Shown here: piece after piece, positions 52,248-63,170 of the stretch
Position numbering within the stretch: position 1 is the first letter of the stretch
Layout: the number at the start of each line of letters is the position of its first letter
Source: Nymphaea colorata
Lineage: Eukaryota; Streptophyta; Magnoliopsida; Nymphaeales; Nymphaeaceae
Length of the DNA: 64,000 nucleotides
Assembly: GCF_008831285.2 (NCBI RefSeq)
Contig: NC_045146.1
Coordinates: forward strand, 19,151,149 to 19,215,148
Reading direction: 5' to 3'
Notes under the pieces: model-generated
What the model saw: the letters and a program-made list of their open reading frames with translations, nothing else
Database searches by the model: none
What the model was told of the DNA's origin: nothing
Translations under genes and position numbers: made by a program

Positions 52248-54948
52248 GAATGAAAAAATAAAGAGATCTGCCTTCAGTCACCACATCATTGTTGACAGTT
52301 GCCGCCTAGCCCTAATCGTTTTTGGTCACCAGTTTCCACTTGTCCTCATTGTTGTTGGTCACCTGTCACTCAAGCAGAGAAACACAAGAAGGAGATAGAA
52401 TTTCAGCCATTGGTGGTGATTGGTGAGGCCGAAAGAGAAAGATCGGATCCTAAAAGGATGGCATAAGCCTGCATGGACTTGGGTTGGACCCCACTCGATA
52501 TTGACTCAAGTCAGGTGTGCACTTGCCTTGTTCAGAAAAAGGTAAGTCACATCCGGCTTGTGTTTACCAAGTTGGTTCCTCCACTGCACCTAAGCTGTGC
52601 CAGAATCCTATTTTGGGGCATGCATGTTGCACAGGGTCCTTCTCTTAAATGTCCATGAATGTACTCAATTTATCCAGAACTCCGATTGCTTACTGGAAAC
52701 AAGAATATTATGATCAATTCATGTATATCATGTCATGTTTCAAGATTCATCTTGCAGAAACCCACTTATTTATATTATATTTCTTGGTGCAGTGTAGGCA
52801 TATCATGGTCTTATATTATATGAATAATTCTCATTTTCATTTTTCTATGTTTCCATAAGAACAGATGATGTTTATCTTAATCTTTACTTTTTGGTCCTTT
52901 GTTGTTCAAGCATTCAGGTTACTGCATTCTTATATCTAATTCGTGGCAAGGAAATAGGGAACTAATTTTCATGTTGAACCACTTCTTTTCTCCTTTCACT
53001 GTCATATACTAGGTTTCTTGTTAGTGTTGTACTCTTTTCACATGATATAGAATGATTTACATGAGGACTTAACACCGGAGTTGTAGTCTTTTGCATAGGA
53101 AAACAACAGTTTCCTTGTTGACTATTTTGAAATGTCCTGCCTTACTGATTAACATGGGCATGATATTAACATTTATAATTTCTGTTCTCACTCTTTGCCT
53201 GCTAAATTTCCTGTATGCAGAAGTTGACAGGTGGTACTCTAGTTTCTAGAAACAAGGAGTACATTGTTTTTTACAGGGGAAACGACTTTTTGCCCCCTGC
53301 TGTGGCTGAGAGGTTATTAGAAAGAGAAAAACTAGCTGTACTTCAGTATGAAAAGGAAGAACAAGAGCGATTAAGGGCATCAGCCTTGACAGTTTCAAAT
53401 GTCCCAACACCTAAGCGGCCATATCTTGCTGGTACCCTGGCAGAGAGTTTGGAAGCTAATTCTCGATGGGGAAGAGAACCGAGTGCTGAAGAAAGGGAAA
53501 AGATGATGAAAGATGCAGCTTTTGCAAAACACGCTTCTCTTGTTACATATCTAGAGAGGAAGCTGGCTATTGTAGGATTCCCAACATTGTGATGTTTAAA
53601 ATTGTAACGTTATCTGTCATTTGCACGTTAACTAATTTTCATCTGCACTGAAATGGCAGGCACGAGGTAAGGTGACCAAGGCAGAGAGAGCTCTTAGAAA
53701 GATGCAAGAAGCTCTAATTCCAGCAGAACTGCCTGATGATCAAGAAATCATCACTGATGAAGAAAGGTCCATGTTCAGAAAACTGGGTCTCAGCATGCAA
53801 GCTTTCTTGAACCTGGGTAATTCCACGAAGCATTTTCATGTTTAATTTGGTTATCCACCTCTAATCCTTGAATTCCAATATTCATGCTAAATTCTTAATA
53901 CAGGAAGGCGTGGCATTTTTGATGGTATTGTGGAAAACATACACCTCCACTGGAAGCACCGGGAGATCATCAAGATAATGGTAAAGGGAAAGAGTTTGCC
54001 ACTTGTCAAGCATATTGCAATATCTCTTGAAGCTGAAAGTGGGGGTATCTTGATATCTGTGGACAAAACTACCAAAGGCTATGCAATCATCCTTTATCGT
54101 GGAAAGAACTATATGCGGCCATCAAAGATTAGGCCAACGAATCTGTTGACAAGAAGGAAAGCCTTGGCTCATTCAGTTGAGCTCCAGAGACGTGAGGTGA
54201 TAATAAAATGTCTTTAATGGTTACTGGAAGAAGAAAAAAAAAACAGAAAGGACAAATGCATCAAAATTTTCAAAGTACAATAGTACAATACTGTTTGAGC
54301 TGTAAAGGTCTTGGACTGATTATTTTTCCCCTCAATGGTTTTTTCTGGGTCCTGACTGGCTCATTGATTTTCATTCCAGGCATTAAATCACCGTGAACAT
54401 GAGATACGGAACTGAAAAACTTGCTAAAATCAGCATTAGCATTGTTTTTTGTTTCTTCTCTTTGACTAATTTGTCATTTGTCAAACATGTCCCAGGCACT
54501 TAATCATCATATATTGGACCTGCAGAAAAGGATTAAGTTGCTGAAATCCGAACTAGTATGTTCTTCTATATTCAAAAGGAGATTAGCCAATCTGTTCATA
54601 TCATTCTAATTTGTGGTTGATTTTCATGCATCCTTAATTACTTTCTAGTTACAGCCTTTTGTCTGTCTTCAGGATAAGATGAGGGCTGGTGAAGAAACAG
54701 ATATTGAGCAGTTGTACGCCAAGTTTGATGCTGAGTCTTCATCTGAAGATGATTCAGAAGTAAGCCCCGGTGATAATATAGTTTTATCTTTATAGTCAAA
54801 TGTCTGCTTGCTTAACCGTTTCTAGTTTGCTAGACCTAATCTGTGCCTGTACATATAGGATGAAGATGAAGCATATCTTGAAACCCGTGATAGTGGTGAT
54901 GAGGGAGAAAAGAAGAACAAGTCTGTTGCTGAAACAGAATTAAAGTGA
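47434..54948 (+). CDS. CFM3: CRM-domain splicing factor CFM3
   Basis: Organelle-targeted group II intron splicing factor; in other plants CFM3 acts with CAF-type partners on chloroplast introns and is dual targeted to mitochondria. Exons: 47434-48336, 48847-49330, 49404-49534, 53221-53571, 53660-53816, 53904-54196, 54496-54555, 54673-54759, 54859-54948. All are GT-AG and in phase; 2556 bp, 851 residues. The N-terminus is Ser/Thr-rich, a plausible transit peptide, followed by a Lys-rich patch and [10 protein letters not shown], typical of CFM3. Three CRM domains: about 237-325 ([15 protein letters not shown]), 445-530 ([25 protein letters not shown]) and 655-760 ([19 protein letters not shown]). 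A short coiled coil ([13 protein letters not shown]) and an acidic tail follow. The ATG at 47434 is the first in frame; ATG 47440 (TTCATGGCG) has better context. Intron 3 is 3.7 kb. An alternative exon 7 start exists (see findings). Confidence 0.95.
50904..50952. repeat. (AC)n microsatellite, one interruption
   Basis: AC run with a single TAC break, inside CFM3 intron 3. Confidence 0.9.
51526..51667. mobile_element. Complete small MITE (family 2) between two (TA)n tracts
   Basis: Left end GGAGCCAAAATCCTCCGGCC and inverted right end GGCTAGAGGATTTGCCCATCC pair over about 20 bp; total about 142 bp. It sits directly after (TA)n at 51500-51524, with another (TA)n ~30 bp downstream. Related copies are at 13397 and 29470. 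Non-coding. Confidence 0.65.
51697..51741. repeat. (TA)n microsatellite
   Basis: Uninterrupted TA run in CFM3 intron 3. Confidence 0.9.
52217..52247. repeat. (GA)n microsatellite
   Basis: GA run with minor interruptions (GACAGAGAG) in CFM3 intron 3. Confidence 0.85.
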
Positions 54949-56334
54949 TTAAATGTCAGCCAGGATGATTCCCCTACCTTTTAGTGATATTGGACTAGTA
55001 ACTGGTTCAGTTGATGTCCTCTTGTTTGACGTTTACATCACAGCCTGCTATTGAAGTTGCAATAATTTTGTCCACGTTATGAAGGTTGATGCTGAAAATG
55101 ATATGAAACTCATCGGTATGGTGTATCATTCCAATGCAAGGCGAGGAATTTTAGTCTCGCAGCATCAGGATGGAGTCACCGACTCACCAGGTACCTACTC
55201 CATCTCATTAATATGTCCAGGAAAATTTTCAATATTTAAGTTGAACCAGCTTTCTCTGTCTTTATTGCACCATGCTAATCATGATTATACCATCTGAATT
55301 ATCAAATAGAAATTATGCTAGCAGCAATTCTTTGGATCTCATGAAAGATTATGTGGGATCTTTTGCAAAGCAAGTTATTGTCCCCTCTTATCCACCATCC
55401 TCTTCCAATCACATTCTTATCGAAGGGCCATTTCATATTGATTTGATTCATAGTTCTGGATGGAGATAAATGTCATTTTCTGAAACACTTCCAAGTTTAG
55501 AATCTCTTTTACCTTTTCCTTTGGTTTATGATAAGGCTAAACTTCATCAATCTTCTTCCTAAGTCCATGTCACCAAGTGCTGATCCCTTGAAAAACTTCA
55601 GGTTTTCGGTTGGAGAAAACATAGAGGAAGAAGCTATAAGAAAACTAGTTTCTATTTAAGCTGCACTGCCGTGCTTCAAGGTTTTGTGTGACTTATACCA
55701 TCCTCTAAGTTTTTACTTCTTACTGATGGAATTTGCTGGGACAGCAAGTTTGACAGGCAGCGGCATCAGGAGCTTTCGAACAAGGATATGAGACTCTATT
55801 AGCAGAGGAGACAAACGATGTCAAGTTGGCGTACAACTCATAGCGATTGTCAATTTGTCATGGAAGGAGTTTGAAAAATGAGACATGCTTTCAACTGGAT
55901 AAGATTGGAAACAGATGAACACTTCTACCATGAAGCTAAAGAGTGCATAATGAAGTTCGAATACAAACTTGGTTGGATCAGAAGGGCTTGATATACCGGT
56001 TGGTTCGCAGATATCTTGCAGTTCTACTTCCATTCCCACAGCCACCATGTTTGACCAAGCAGAAGCTGTAGGCGCACAATCTGAAATATGTAGATACACC
56101 TAGAGAGTTTCTGCTGTCTCCAAGAGGGTTCACCTCTGACCTGTTATTTCAACTGTACTTGTCCTACAAAGGCAAGCCCTTGTAAGGAACAGTACTGCCC
56201 CAACTGTGCATATCTTTTTTTTGGTTTCTGTCTAGTTTTTCTCAGTTTCCTTTTTCTTTTCTCATTCTTCTTCACTTACTTTGCTTTTCTTTTTTTGGAA
56301 TCTATGTGCATATATATATATATATATAAATTTT

Positions 56335-56561
56335 AAATGGTGATTTTTGCTTTTTAGAGTTACCAGCCATCTTATAAAGACCGTTCAATCTACCATGATG
56401 GACGGTTAAGAGAAAAACAAGAAGAAATGGATATTTTTGACATCTAATATTAGTTCTCACCTTTTTTCTTTATATTTTTCTCTCAACCACCCACTTGCAT
56501 CAAATTGATGGCCCTGATTAGATGGCTCAGTAACTCTAAATAGTCAGAGTCGCCACTCATT
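56335..56561. mobile_element. MITE family 3, complete copy
   Basis: The left arm (AAATGGTGATTTTTGC, then TTTAGAGTTACCAGCCATCT) and inverted right arm (from AGATGGCTCAGTAACTCTAA to GTCGCCACTCATT) pair over about 38 bp with few mismatches. Length about 227 bp, non-coding, directly downstream of (TA)n at 56308-56328. A single arm of the same family is at 29641. Confidence 0.7.
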
Positions 56562-56969
56562 CACTCATGTATATTAACCATTTTGAGCTCCATTCAAACA
56601 TGGTTGGCTAATTCAATTGCCTAATTCAATGCATTTGGGTGGATGTGATTAATCATGTCATCCAGCGGTGTGTTGGATTTCTTTGTCCAAATCAAAACAA
56701 AGAAATTTTAAAACCCAACATGAATATAATGTAAAAATTCCAATGTATACAATACTGCAGCGTGGCAGTGGTGCTAGCTTCCACTCCACAATTCACGGGG
56801 GTAGATGCATTCATTTGCTAATTCATGTACGTTATAAATTTGTTTCTTGTATTTTCATTTTCTACATTATAACAAAGGATCAGTGTGAAGATGAAATCAA
56901 GTAGGGGATTCCCCCAACTACAATACCTTACCAGGAGAACAATGTGGGAAGCTCAAGATGAGCAATGAC

Positions 56970-57415
56970 TAGGGCTGCACAACGAGCCGAGCCAACTCGG
57001 GTTTAACTCGAATTTGCTCAAAAAACTCGGTAAGTGCTCGACTCATTTATAAACAAGCGAAGTTTGAGCTTACAAAGATACTCGAAACAATAAACGAGTT
57101 GAATTCGAGTTTCAAGAACTTGACTCATTTATACTCGACTCGTTTATATTCAACTAGACTTGCTAACCGACACTCTATATAATATTGTCAAAACTGGTTC
57201 ACCGAATAATTGCTTTTAATTTTTAGGGTAAAAACAAATTTTCACAAGTTCCATGAGTTAACACTTACATGAGTTAATGTTGACACGAGTGAACGCTTAA
57301 ACTAGTTAAATGAGTTAAACGAGTCCGGTTCGAGCTCTATTTTGTGTAGTGGAGTCGAGCTCAAGCTTGCTATAAAGAGCTCGACTCGAGTTCGACTCAT
57401 CTCATGACAGCCCTA
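56970..57415. mobile_element. hAT-like MITE, copy C with 8-bp target-site duplication
   Basis: Starts TAGGGCTGCACAACGAG and ends with the inverted CATGACAGCCCTA. Flanking octamers GCAATGAC (56962-56969) and GTAATGAC (57416-57423) match at seven of eight positions. The interior has the same GAGCTCGA/CTCGACTC palindromic words as copies A and B. 446 bp, non-coding. Confidence 0.8.
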
Positions 57416-58218
57416 GTAATGACAGGGTTAGGACTCAATGGGCCGTGTGGACGACACCCTCATTTCGCCCAGTCTTGGTCTCGTGAAGATTTGGCTTTCA
57501 GAGGTCAAGTTTTTGGTGAGTTCCAAAATCATGGTTTGTATATTTGGATGACAGCCTAATTTTAGTGCAGTGTTTTTCTTTTTGCCTCCGAAACAGCGTT
57601 TTGGAGTGTCATCCACACACTCTTCTTCGTTTTCACCCTAAGTTTTAAATTTTAATAAGTTAAATTGATCAAAGTATGTGCCTTAACAAAGTGAATTAAC
57701 AAAAATGCCTGCTAAAAAAAGTCTTCAAAGTTCATGGTTTCAATTTCATCCACTTGATCCACCACTCCAAAATACAAACAGTTAATAATCTCTATGAGTA
57801 TAACTCAATTACTCTATTGGATTGGATCCTCTACAATTCCACTGCATCAAATTCCAAACAAATGTTAGGTAGCACTTTTGAGTGATTGATTGACATCAAA
57901 CTTAGGTCTGAAAAGCCCCAATTTTGACAAATTCTGGTCCTCAAAAGAAATCTGTCCTTAAACAAGGAAAACTATGTTTTGGGTATGTCATCCCTGTTTC
58001 AATTCACGTGGGTGCAGAGCCGAGGGGAGGACTCGCAGGGACCTGACCCTCCACCCCCCACCTTTCAAAAAAAGTAAAATAAAATATATGTAAATTTTAA
58101 AAAAATTCACTTGTCCTATATAAAATTTTGAAAAATGATATTTCGGCCCCTGCCAAAATTTAGAAACTTTAATTCACTTCCCCTCATGAAAAAATTACGG
58201 CGCAGCACATGCCCTGCC

Positions 58219-58640
58219 TCAGGGATGTCAATCCTTCTAGTGCAATTAAGATTTGAATCCAGCCATTCGAACTAGATAAGAAAATCTGAAACTAATAACT
58301 CAATTCAAACACGTTATGAGGTAGGAATGTCAATTTTTTAAGGTATTAGCCACCATGGAGTTCAGATTTGAACTAATTCAGTTTCAATTAGAAAATCTGG
58401 ATCACGGGTACTAATTGAATTTGAGTAGAAGGGATGTCAATTGTTTGGGTATTAATCAATTCATATGCAGATCTGGATCCGATAGTAGGATTTAATAAGA
58501 AAATCTACCGAATTTGAATATGGCATCCGGCAAGGATGTCAAGTGTTCCAAACTTAACCGGTATCTGATTTGAGTTTGCATCCAATTGTTCAAATAAATC
58601 GGATTACCAGTTAATTTGAATATGGGCATAAAGTTTCTTA
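58219..58640. repeat. Tandem array of four ~105-bp diverged units
   Basis: Units begin with GGATGTCAA-type words at 58223, 58324 (GGAATGTCAA), 58432 and 58534 (spacing 101, 108 and 102 bp). Each contains AATTTGAA or ATTTGAA, and units 1-3 contain AGAAAATCT. The unit starts (CAGGGATGTCAA, TAGGAATGTCAA) resemble hAT element termini. Located 0.9-1.3 kb upstream of the PORR coding start. Confidence 0.6.
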
Positions 58641-58974
58641 TTTGAATCCAAATGTGGCAATCTGATTTTATGAAGGATATCCGAATTTCGACTACATTCA
58701 AGAAATCCAAATTGCGTTTGCATTTTGTCCTTCGAGCAAGAATCATTTGAATCAGACTGCGAATCCAACTAAACAAATGCCCAATTCCTAGTTGCCGACT
58801 GCTACTTTTGCGCTTGAAGATATTCGATCGGACTACCAAATCCGCATTCGAATCATCCCCATCCCAGGCTATGCGACAATTTTCACACGGTGGATGAGAG
58901 AAAATTTTCTCAAAGCAGCAAAATACAGCAACATTCAAGCACTCCGGCAGCTTCACCCTCCGTCCGGCAGAACA

Positions 58975-59527
58975 GTAGCTCTCTCTCTCTCTCTCTTGAA
59001 CTTTGCTTTTTTGCAGCTTTATTCGGCTAGGCAGCTTGTACTTGTTGATGTCAACTCTGGATTTTCATTTGACCTTTTCAATCGAAAGGGTGTTGCTTGG
59101 GGAGTGATATTTGTTGTATGGGAGAACGAAATCGTGCGTTTGTCGTTTGATTCTGGCAATGTACCGTAATGTTTGAATCGGTTCTTGCTATTGATGAAAA
59201 AGTCGAGGGATTTACTCTCAATGGGTCATTGTAATTTTCTCCTAAAAGGTTGTTTGGGCGGCATATTGTCTGAGAAACTTTCTGGGTTTTCTTTTGTCAA
59301 TTGAATTTCCGTTTCTATCGGTCTTCTCTTTCCCGTCCTTCTAAATAATCAATAGCAGGTTTTTTAGTTTCTGCAGAGGTTTTAACGAGAAGAGGGAAAT
59401 TTTGGAGAATTTTCGATATTTTAGTTCTGAGTCTCCTTAGGTTTCTTGTTTACTTTCCTGTTTGGTGACATTTGTTTACGGTTTGGTCATTGTCTATTTT
59501 TTGTTGAGAACATTAGACGCTCTTGGT
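58975..59527 (+). promoter_or_regulatory. Probable promoter / 5' leader of the PORR gene
   Basis: A CT run at 58979-58995 and pyrimidine-rich stretches precede the coding region. The reading frame is open upstream of the chosen ATG back to 59462 but without another ATG. The transcription start is not resolved. Confidence 0.3.
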
Positions 59528-60952
59528 ATGTCATATCTGTATAGAGTTTGCTGTGCTTTTAGTCGAACAGCCCAAGAAGAATGCACCTCCATTTTCAAAT
59601 TTGGTCACTTAGCGTCCTGTATTCAGAAGAGATGGAAGAAGCCAGTAATTTCTGCACGGATGCGGTTGGAGGACAGAACAAGGGATATTAAATTCGATAA
59701 GCTGGTGAGAAATTTGAGAAGATTGAAAATAGTACTGAGGTTACAAAAATTGATCTTGGATCGAAAGAGTCCTTATGTGTCTGTGCAAATAATTTCTAAG
59801 TGGAGGCGCAAGGTTTCTTTGAACATTGGAATGGGGATTTTCCTGAGAAAGTATCCTCATATATTTGAGATTTTTACTCATCCAGTGAAGCGGAATGCCT
59901 GTTGCAGATTGACTAGGAAAATGATTGAATTGATTGAAGAGGAGAACAATGTCATTAGAGAAATGGAATTCGTGAATACCCAGTGTTTAAAGAAACTTCT
60001 GATGATTTCGACCAATGGGTCACTGCATATTCATGCCATAAGGTTGATCACTCGTGAATTAGGGTTGCCTGATGATTTCAAAGATTCAATCATTTTAAAG
60101 TATCCCAACGATTTCAGAATGGTAGATAATGAAATATTGGAACTGGTGTCTAGGGATGAAAGTTTGGCATCTGCAGAAATTGAAAAATGGAGAGAGAAAG
60201 AGTATACAGAAAAATGGTTGAGTGAATTTGAGACCAGATATGCTTTTCAAATTCAATTTCCAACTGGTTACAAGATTGAGAAGGGTTTTAGGGAGAAACT
60301 GAGGAATTGGCAGAGACTCCCGTATTTGAAGCCCTACGAAAAACCTGTAAGCATTCGAGTTCGCTCTTGTGGAGGGGTTGCTCGATTTGAGAAACGTGCC
60401 GTTGGTATTCTTCATGAGTTCTTGTCTTTAACTGTGGAGAAGATGATTGATGTTGAGCGCATCTCACACTTCAGAAAGGATTTTGGCATGGAAATTAATG
60501 TGCGAGAACTTCTTCTTAAGCACCCTGGCATCTTTTACATATCGACAAAAGGGAACACCCAGACTGTTTTCCTTAGAGAAGCATACAGCAAAGGCAACTT
60601 GATAGAGCCAAATCCTGTCTACGTTGTTCGCAGGAAGATTCTTGATCTGCTTTTGCTTGGTCAGCGGTGCGGTAGAGGTTTGAGATTAGAGAGAAGTGAA
60701 CAGTTGCAGAGAAGAGCTGGAATTGAAGTTAGAGAAGGCCCAAGAGATGGAGATTGGGTGATTCCAATTTTAGATGATATAGAATCTGAAGCTGTTGGTG
60801 GTGATACCAGTAATGAAGATGATGATGAATCTCTGTATGATTTGCATGAAGAGGTTGGTGGTGATAGTATAGGTAATGTTGGTGATGATTGTGAAGGTGA
60901 TGATGCTTATTTCACTAGCATCAGTGACGGAGATTCTTGCATTGAAAAGTAG
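59528..60952 (+). CDS. PORR-domain (WTF-like) organelle RNA-binding protein
   Basis: Member of the plant organelle RNA recognition family (DUF860; WTF1, WTF9 and RPD1 are members), whose studied members bind organelle RNA and promote group II intron splicing. Single exon of 474 residues, typical of the intronless members. The N-terminus (about residues 1-40) has Arg, Ser and Cys residues and few acidic ones, a plausible mitochondrial or plastid presequence. The PORR domain spans about residues 40-385, with family-typical stretches RTRDIKFDKL, FLRKYPHIFEIF, RELGLPDDFKDSIILKYP, RFEKRAVGILHEFLSL, ERISHFRKDFG and LLLKHPGIFYISTKG. The C-terminal ~55 residues are Asp/Glu/Gly-rich. The first ATG in the frame is at 59528; the frame is open 66 bp further upstream without an ATG. 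The target intron and the exact orthologue are not identifiable here. Confidence 0.94.
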   Translation: MSYLYRVCCAFSRTAQEECTSIFKFGHLASCIQKRWKKPVISARMRLEDRTRDIKFDKLVRNLRRLKIVLRLQKLILDRKSPYVSVQIISKWRRKVSLNIGMGIFLRKYPHIFEIFTHPVKRNACCRLTRKMIELIEEENNVIREMEFVNTQCLKKLLMISTNGSLHIHAIRLITRELGLPDDFKDSIILKYPNDFRMVDNEILELVSRDESLASAEIEKWREKEYTEKWLSEFETRYAFQIQFPTGYKIEKGFREKLRNWQRLPYLKPYEKPVSIRVRSCGGVARFEKRAVGILHEFLSLTVEKMIDVERISHFRKDFGMEINVRELLLKHPGIFYISTKGNTQTVFLREAYSKGNLIEPNPVYVVRRKILDLLLLGQRCGRGLRLERSEQLQRRAGIEVREGPRDGDWVIPILDDIESEAVGGDTSNEDDDESLYDLHEEVGGDSIGNVGDDCEGDDAYFTSISDGDSCIEK

Positions 60953-62113
60953 CAGAATGTGAGGAAATGCGAAGAAACTTATGAAGTCCTTCTATCCATG
61001 GATGTGCATGCACCTGGGACTTCTCTCTAGGTTTGAATCTTTGAGCTTATCTGAATAAATCCTTCCCAATATTTGTTATTGCTAGGATCAAGGATGGTCA
61101 ACTGGATGCAAGAAAAACTTTGCCTACGCAATTTTCAAGCGGTGGCCTAAGTTGTTGCAGATACTGCCACAAAGTCATCTATTTTATCCAACCCTGATTC
61201 TGTTTGAAGGAACGTTGCAAAACATAGTTTCTTCTTTGTGGTTTCATTTGTTGGTGGCTTCGGGTTTCCATGAACAGATGCTTTCGCCACTGGTGCAATC
61301 TTGAAGTTGGATCCTCACTGCAGGTCACGATTTTCACTCGGTTGGTTTCTTCTCACTAGACCAACAGCCACGCACATCTACGATCCAAAGGATTTGAATG
61401 CAACAAGCATGCAACAGATAACGAGTCTGCTCAACAGCGCTTTGCATCTGACGGCCTTCCAGCATCTGCATCGACGCAGTTAGCTGGTCACATTCCTAGC
61501 AGATGATAATCGTATGTGATTTTTAGTCTAAAGGGCTTTTAGCCTTTTAATTTGTGAAGTATGTGACCTTGAAATGTAAACGAAACGATGTTAAATCTCC
61601 AGTAGTATGTGTCGCACTTACCACAGATGATGCTGTTGAAGGTTTAATGTTTTGCTTCAAGATGACTCGCATTTATCTTCAAGGATGCGAGCATATATAA
61701 TTTGTCATGTCGGCCTCCATTAGTTCACATCCACATTGTGATGTTAATCTTTAGGTGCCGTATTGTTCATATACTTAAATATAACTACAATTGCAGGTAA
61801 TCCACATCCCTAATCCCTTCTCTACATTTATGCTGTATCCTTACAGACATGGAGGTGACTAATCAATGGTCCTCTCTTTGCTTGCTCATGCAGGCTGATG
61901 AAGGAAGCTGGAACATTCTGCTTCCCCACTACCATAATTGAACGGGACTCTTAGCCAGGAACTGCATAATGCAAAATGTCATCCATGGCGTCTTTCCATT
62001 GAGAATTAGAGCATGCTTCGATCACCGAACTTTTTAAATCGAAGATGCTTCATATTGGCACCCGAGAGGGGGGACGAAAAATTTGACTTCATTCCCAATA
62101 TTATCGCGTTCGA

Positions 62114-62329
62114 TTGTTTTGGGCTTCAACTTCCTTTTCTCCTGCTGTTCATGCTTACTACCCATCTGAAAGCAATATATTGAAAATTATGGCTAGGAAA
62201 AACAAGAAGACAAAGGCGAAATGTAGAACACTAAATGGGAGCATTATCACTGGGTCTCGTGACGGACCATCATCTTTCTTCGTCTCTAACAGAAGAACAT
62301 GGTGGCCATCAGATTTGAAGTTAAAATGA
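62114..62329 (+). pseudogene. Short frame resembling the N-terminus of CFM3 (possible remnant)
   Basis: A 71-codon open stretch without an ATG at its start. Its beginning aligns with the CFM3 N-terminus: an F-x-A-S/T-S/T-SF pattern, then the identical hexapeptide HAYYPS at almost the same offset, with a Lys-rich patch further on. In the hexapeptide codons all five differences from CFM3 are synonymous third positions. The match is short, so chance or a shared targeting-peptide origin cannot be excluded. Confidence 0.2.
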
Positions 62330-62650
62330 AAGCCCAACTCTTTATTACATCATTATGAAAGCTACTAAACTGCTAAAAAAGTGCACTATGTCGTCCTTCC
62401 TGGTTTAACCAGAGGATAGCAAGTGTTTTTCCTGTTGCAGAGATAATTTTTATTTTAAATCGAGTTGATCCGCCTAAGTGCCTTGCCTTTGCTGCTGTAT
62501 TAGGAACTCATCCAGGTATTGCTTGAGGTAAAGTAAATATTGAATTCGTTTCACATTCTGTTGAATCTTTTGGCGACTCATTAGATAATATGACCAGCCA
62601 ATGTTTTTTTTTTCCTTTTTCTGGAGAATAACTTGCCAAGAATTCTTTAT

Positions 62651-62968
62651 CATGATTATTGCAAATGAAATGACGACAACAGTACTGATTGTTCTTAAAT
62701 ATCTCACTTCATTAAGATCTATGATATCAACTAGCAACCAAATCGAACCTGCTGATAATAAACAAATAATAAACAGTCACAGAAGAGGTTCCAATTCCTG
62801 TCTTATATATTATATCTGTAGAGAGAGAGAGAGAGAGGATTCATTATCATTATGATTAACATAAAATGACGACATGGGTACGGATTGCTTTCAAGTATCT
62901 CCATTCGTTAAGATCGCTGACATCAACTACAGAAGAAATCGGCCTCCTGATAAATAACAAATAAGATT
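62651..62968. repeat. Diverged ~120-bp direct duplication with microsatellite between copies
   Basis: Copy 1 (about 62651-62775) and copy 2 (about 62850-62968) share ordered blocks: AAATGACGACA, then a GTAC(G/T)GATTG block, TATCTC, TTAAGATC, ATCAACTA and CCTGATAA-like ends. A (GA)n run (62820-62838) lies between them. Confidence 0.7.
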
Positions 62969-63120
62969 CAAAAAAAATAAATTTTGATTAAGCTTGTCGA
63001 ATCTGCATATATAAAATATGGTTTTTTCTAGTATTGTCCGAATAAATATTTCGAGTTCAACGGTGCCTGTTTTGTTTCTTCTAGAAAGAAGTTTCTGATT
63101 TGAAAGGAAACTTATGTTTA

Positions 63121-63170
63121 CACCATAGTCACAAATAATATCTTACACCATAGTCACAAATAATATCTTA
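63121..63170. repeat. 25-bp perfect tandem duplication
   Basis: Two identical units starting CACCATAGTCACAAATAATA, at 63121-63145 and 63146-63170. Confidence 0.95.

Larger units (their letters stand above)
49535..53220 (+). other. CFM3 intron 3 (3.7 kb) with microsatellites and a MITE
   Basis: Runs between the donor AAG/GTGGCT and the acceptor TATGCAG. Contains an (AC)n tract (50904-50952), (TA)n tracts (51500-51524 and 51697-51741), the MITE at 51526-51667 and a (GA)n tract (52217-52247). No recognisable coding sequence was found. Confidence 0.8.
54949..58974. other. CFM3 3' flank and intergenic region before the PORR gene
   Basis: The first several hundred bases probably include the CFM3 3' UTR; no clear polyadenylation signal was identified. 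55.0-56.2 kb is unique-looking with only short frames. MITEs lie at 56335-56561 and 56970-57415, and the hAT-terminus tandem array at 58219-58640. Confidence 0.5.

Noticed and set aside
55079-55297. 72-codon plus-strand frame just downstream of CFM3
   Set aside because: Considered as an extra CFM3 exon, but the acidic tail ends naturally at 54948 and this frame has no family similarity. Probably 3' UTR.
60095-60415. 106-codon minus-strand frame
   Set aside because: Antisense to the PORR coding sequence.
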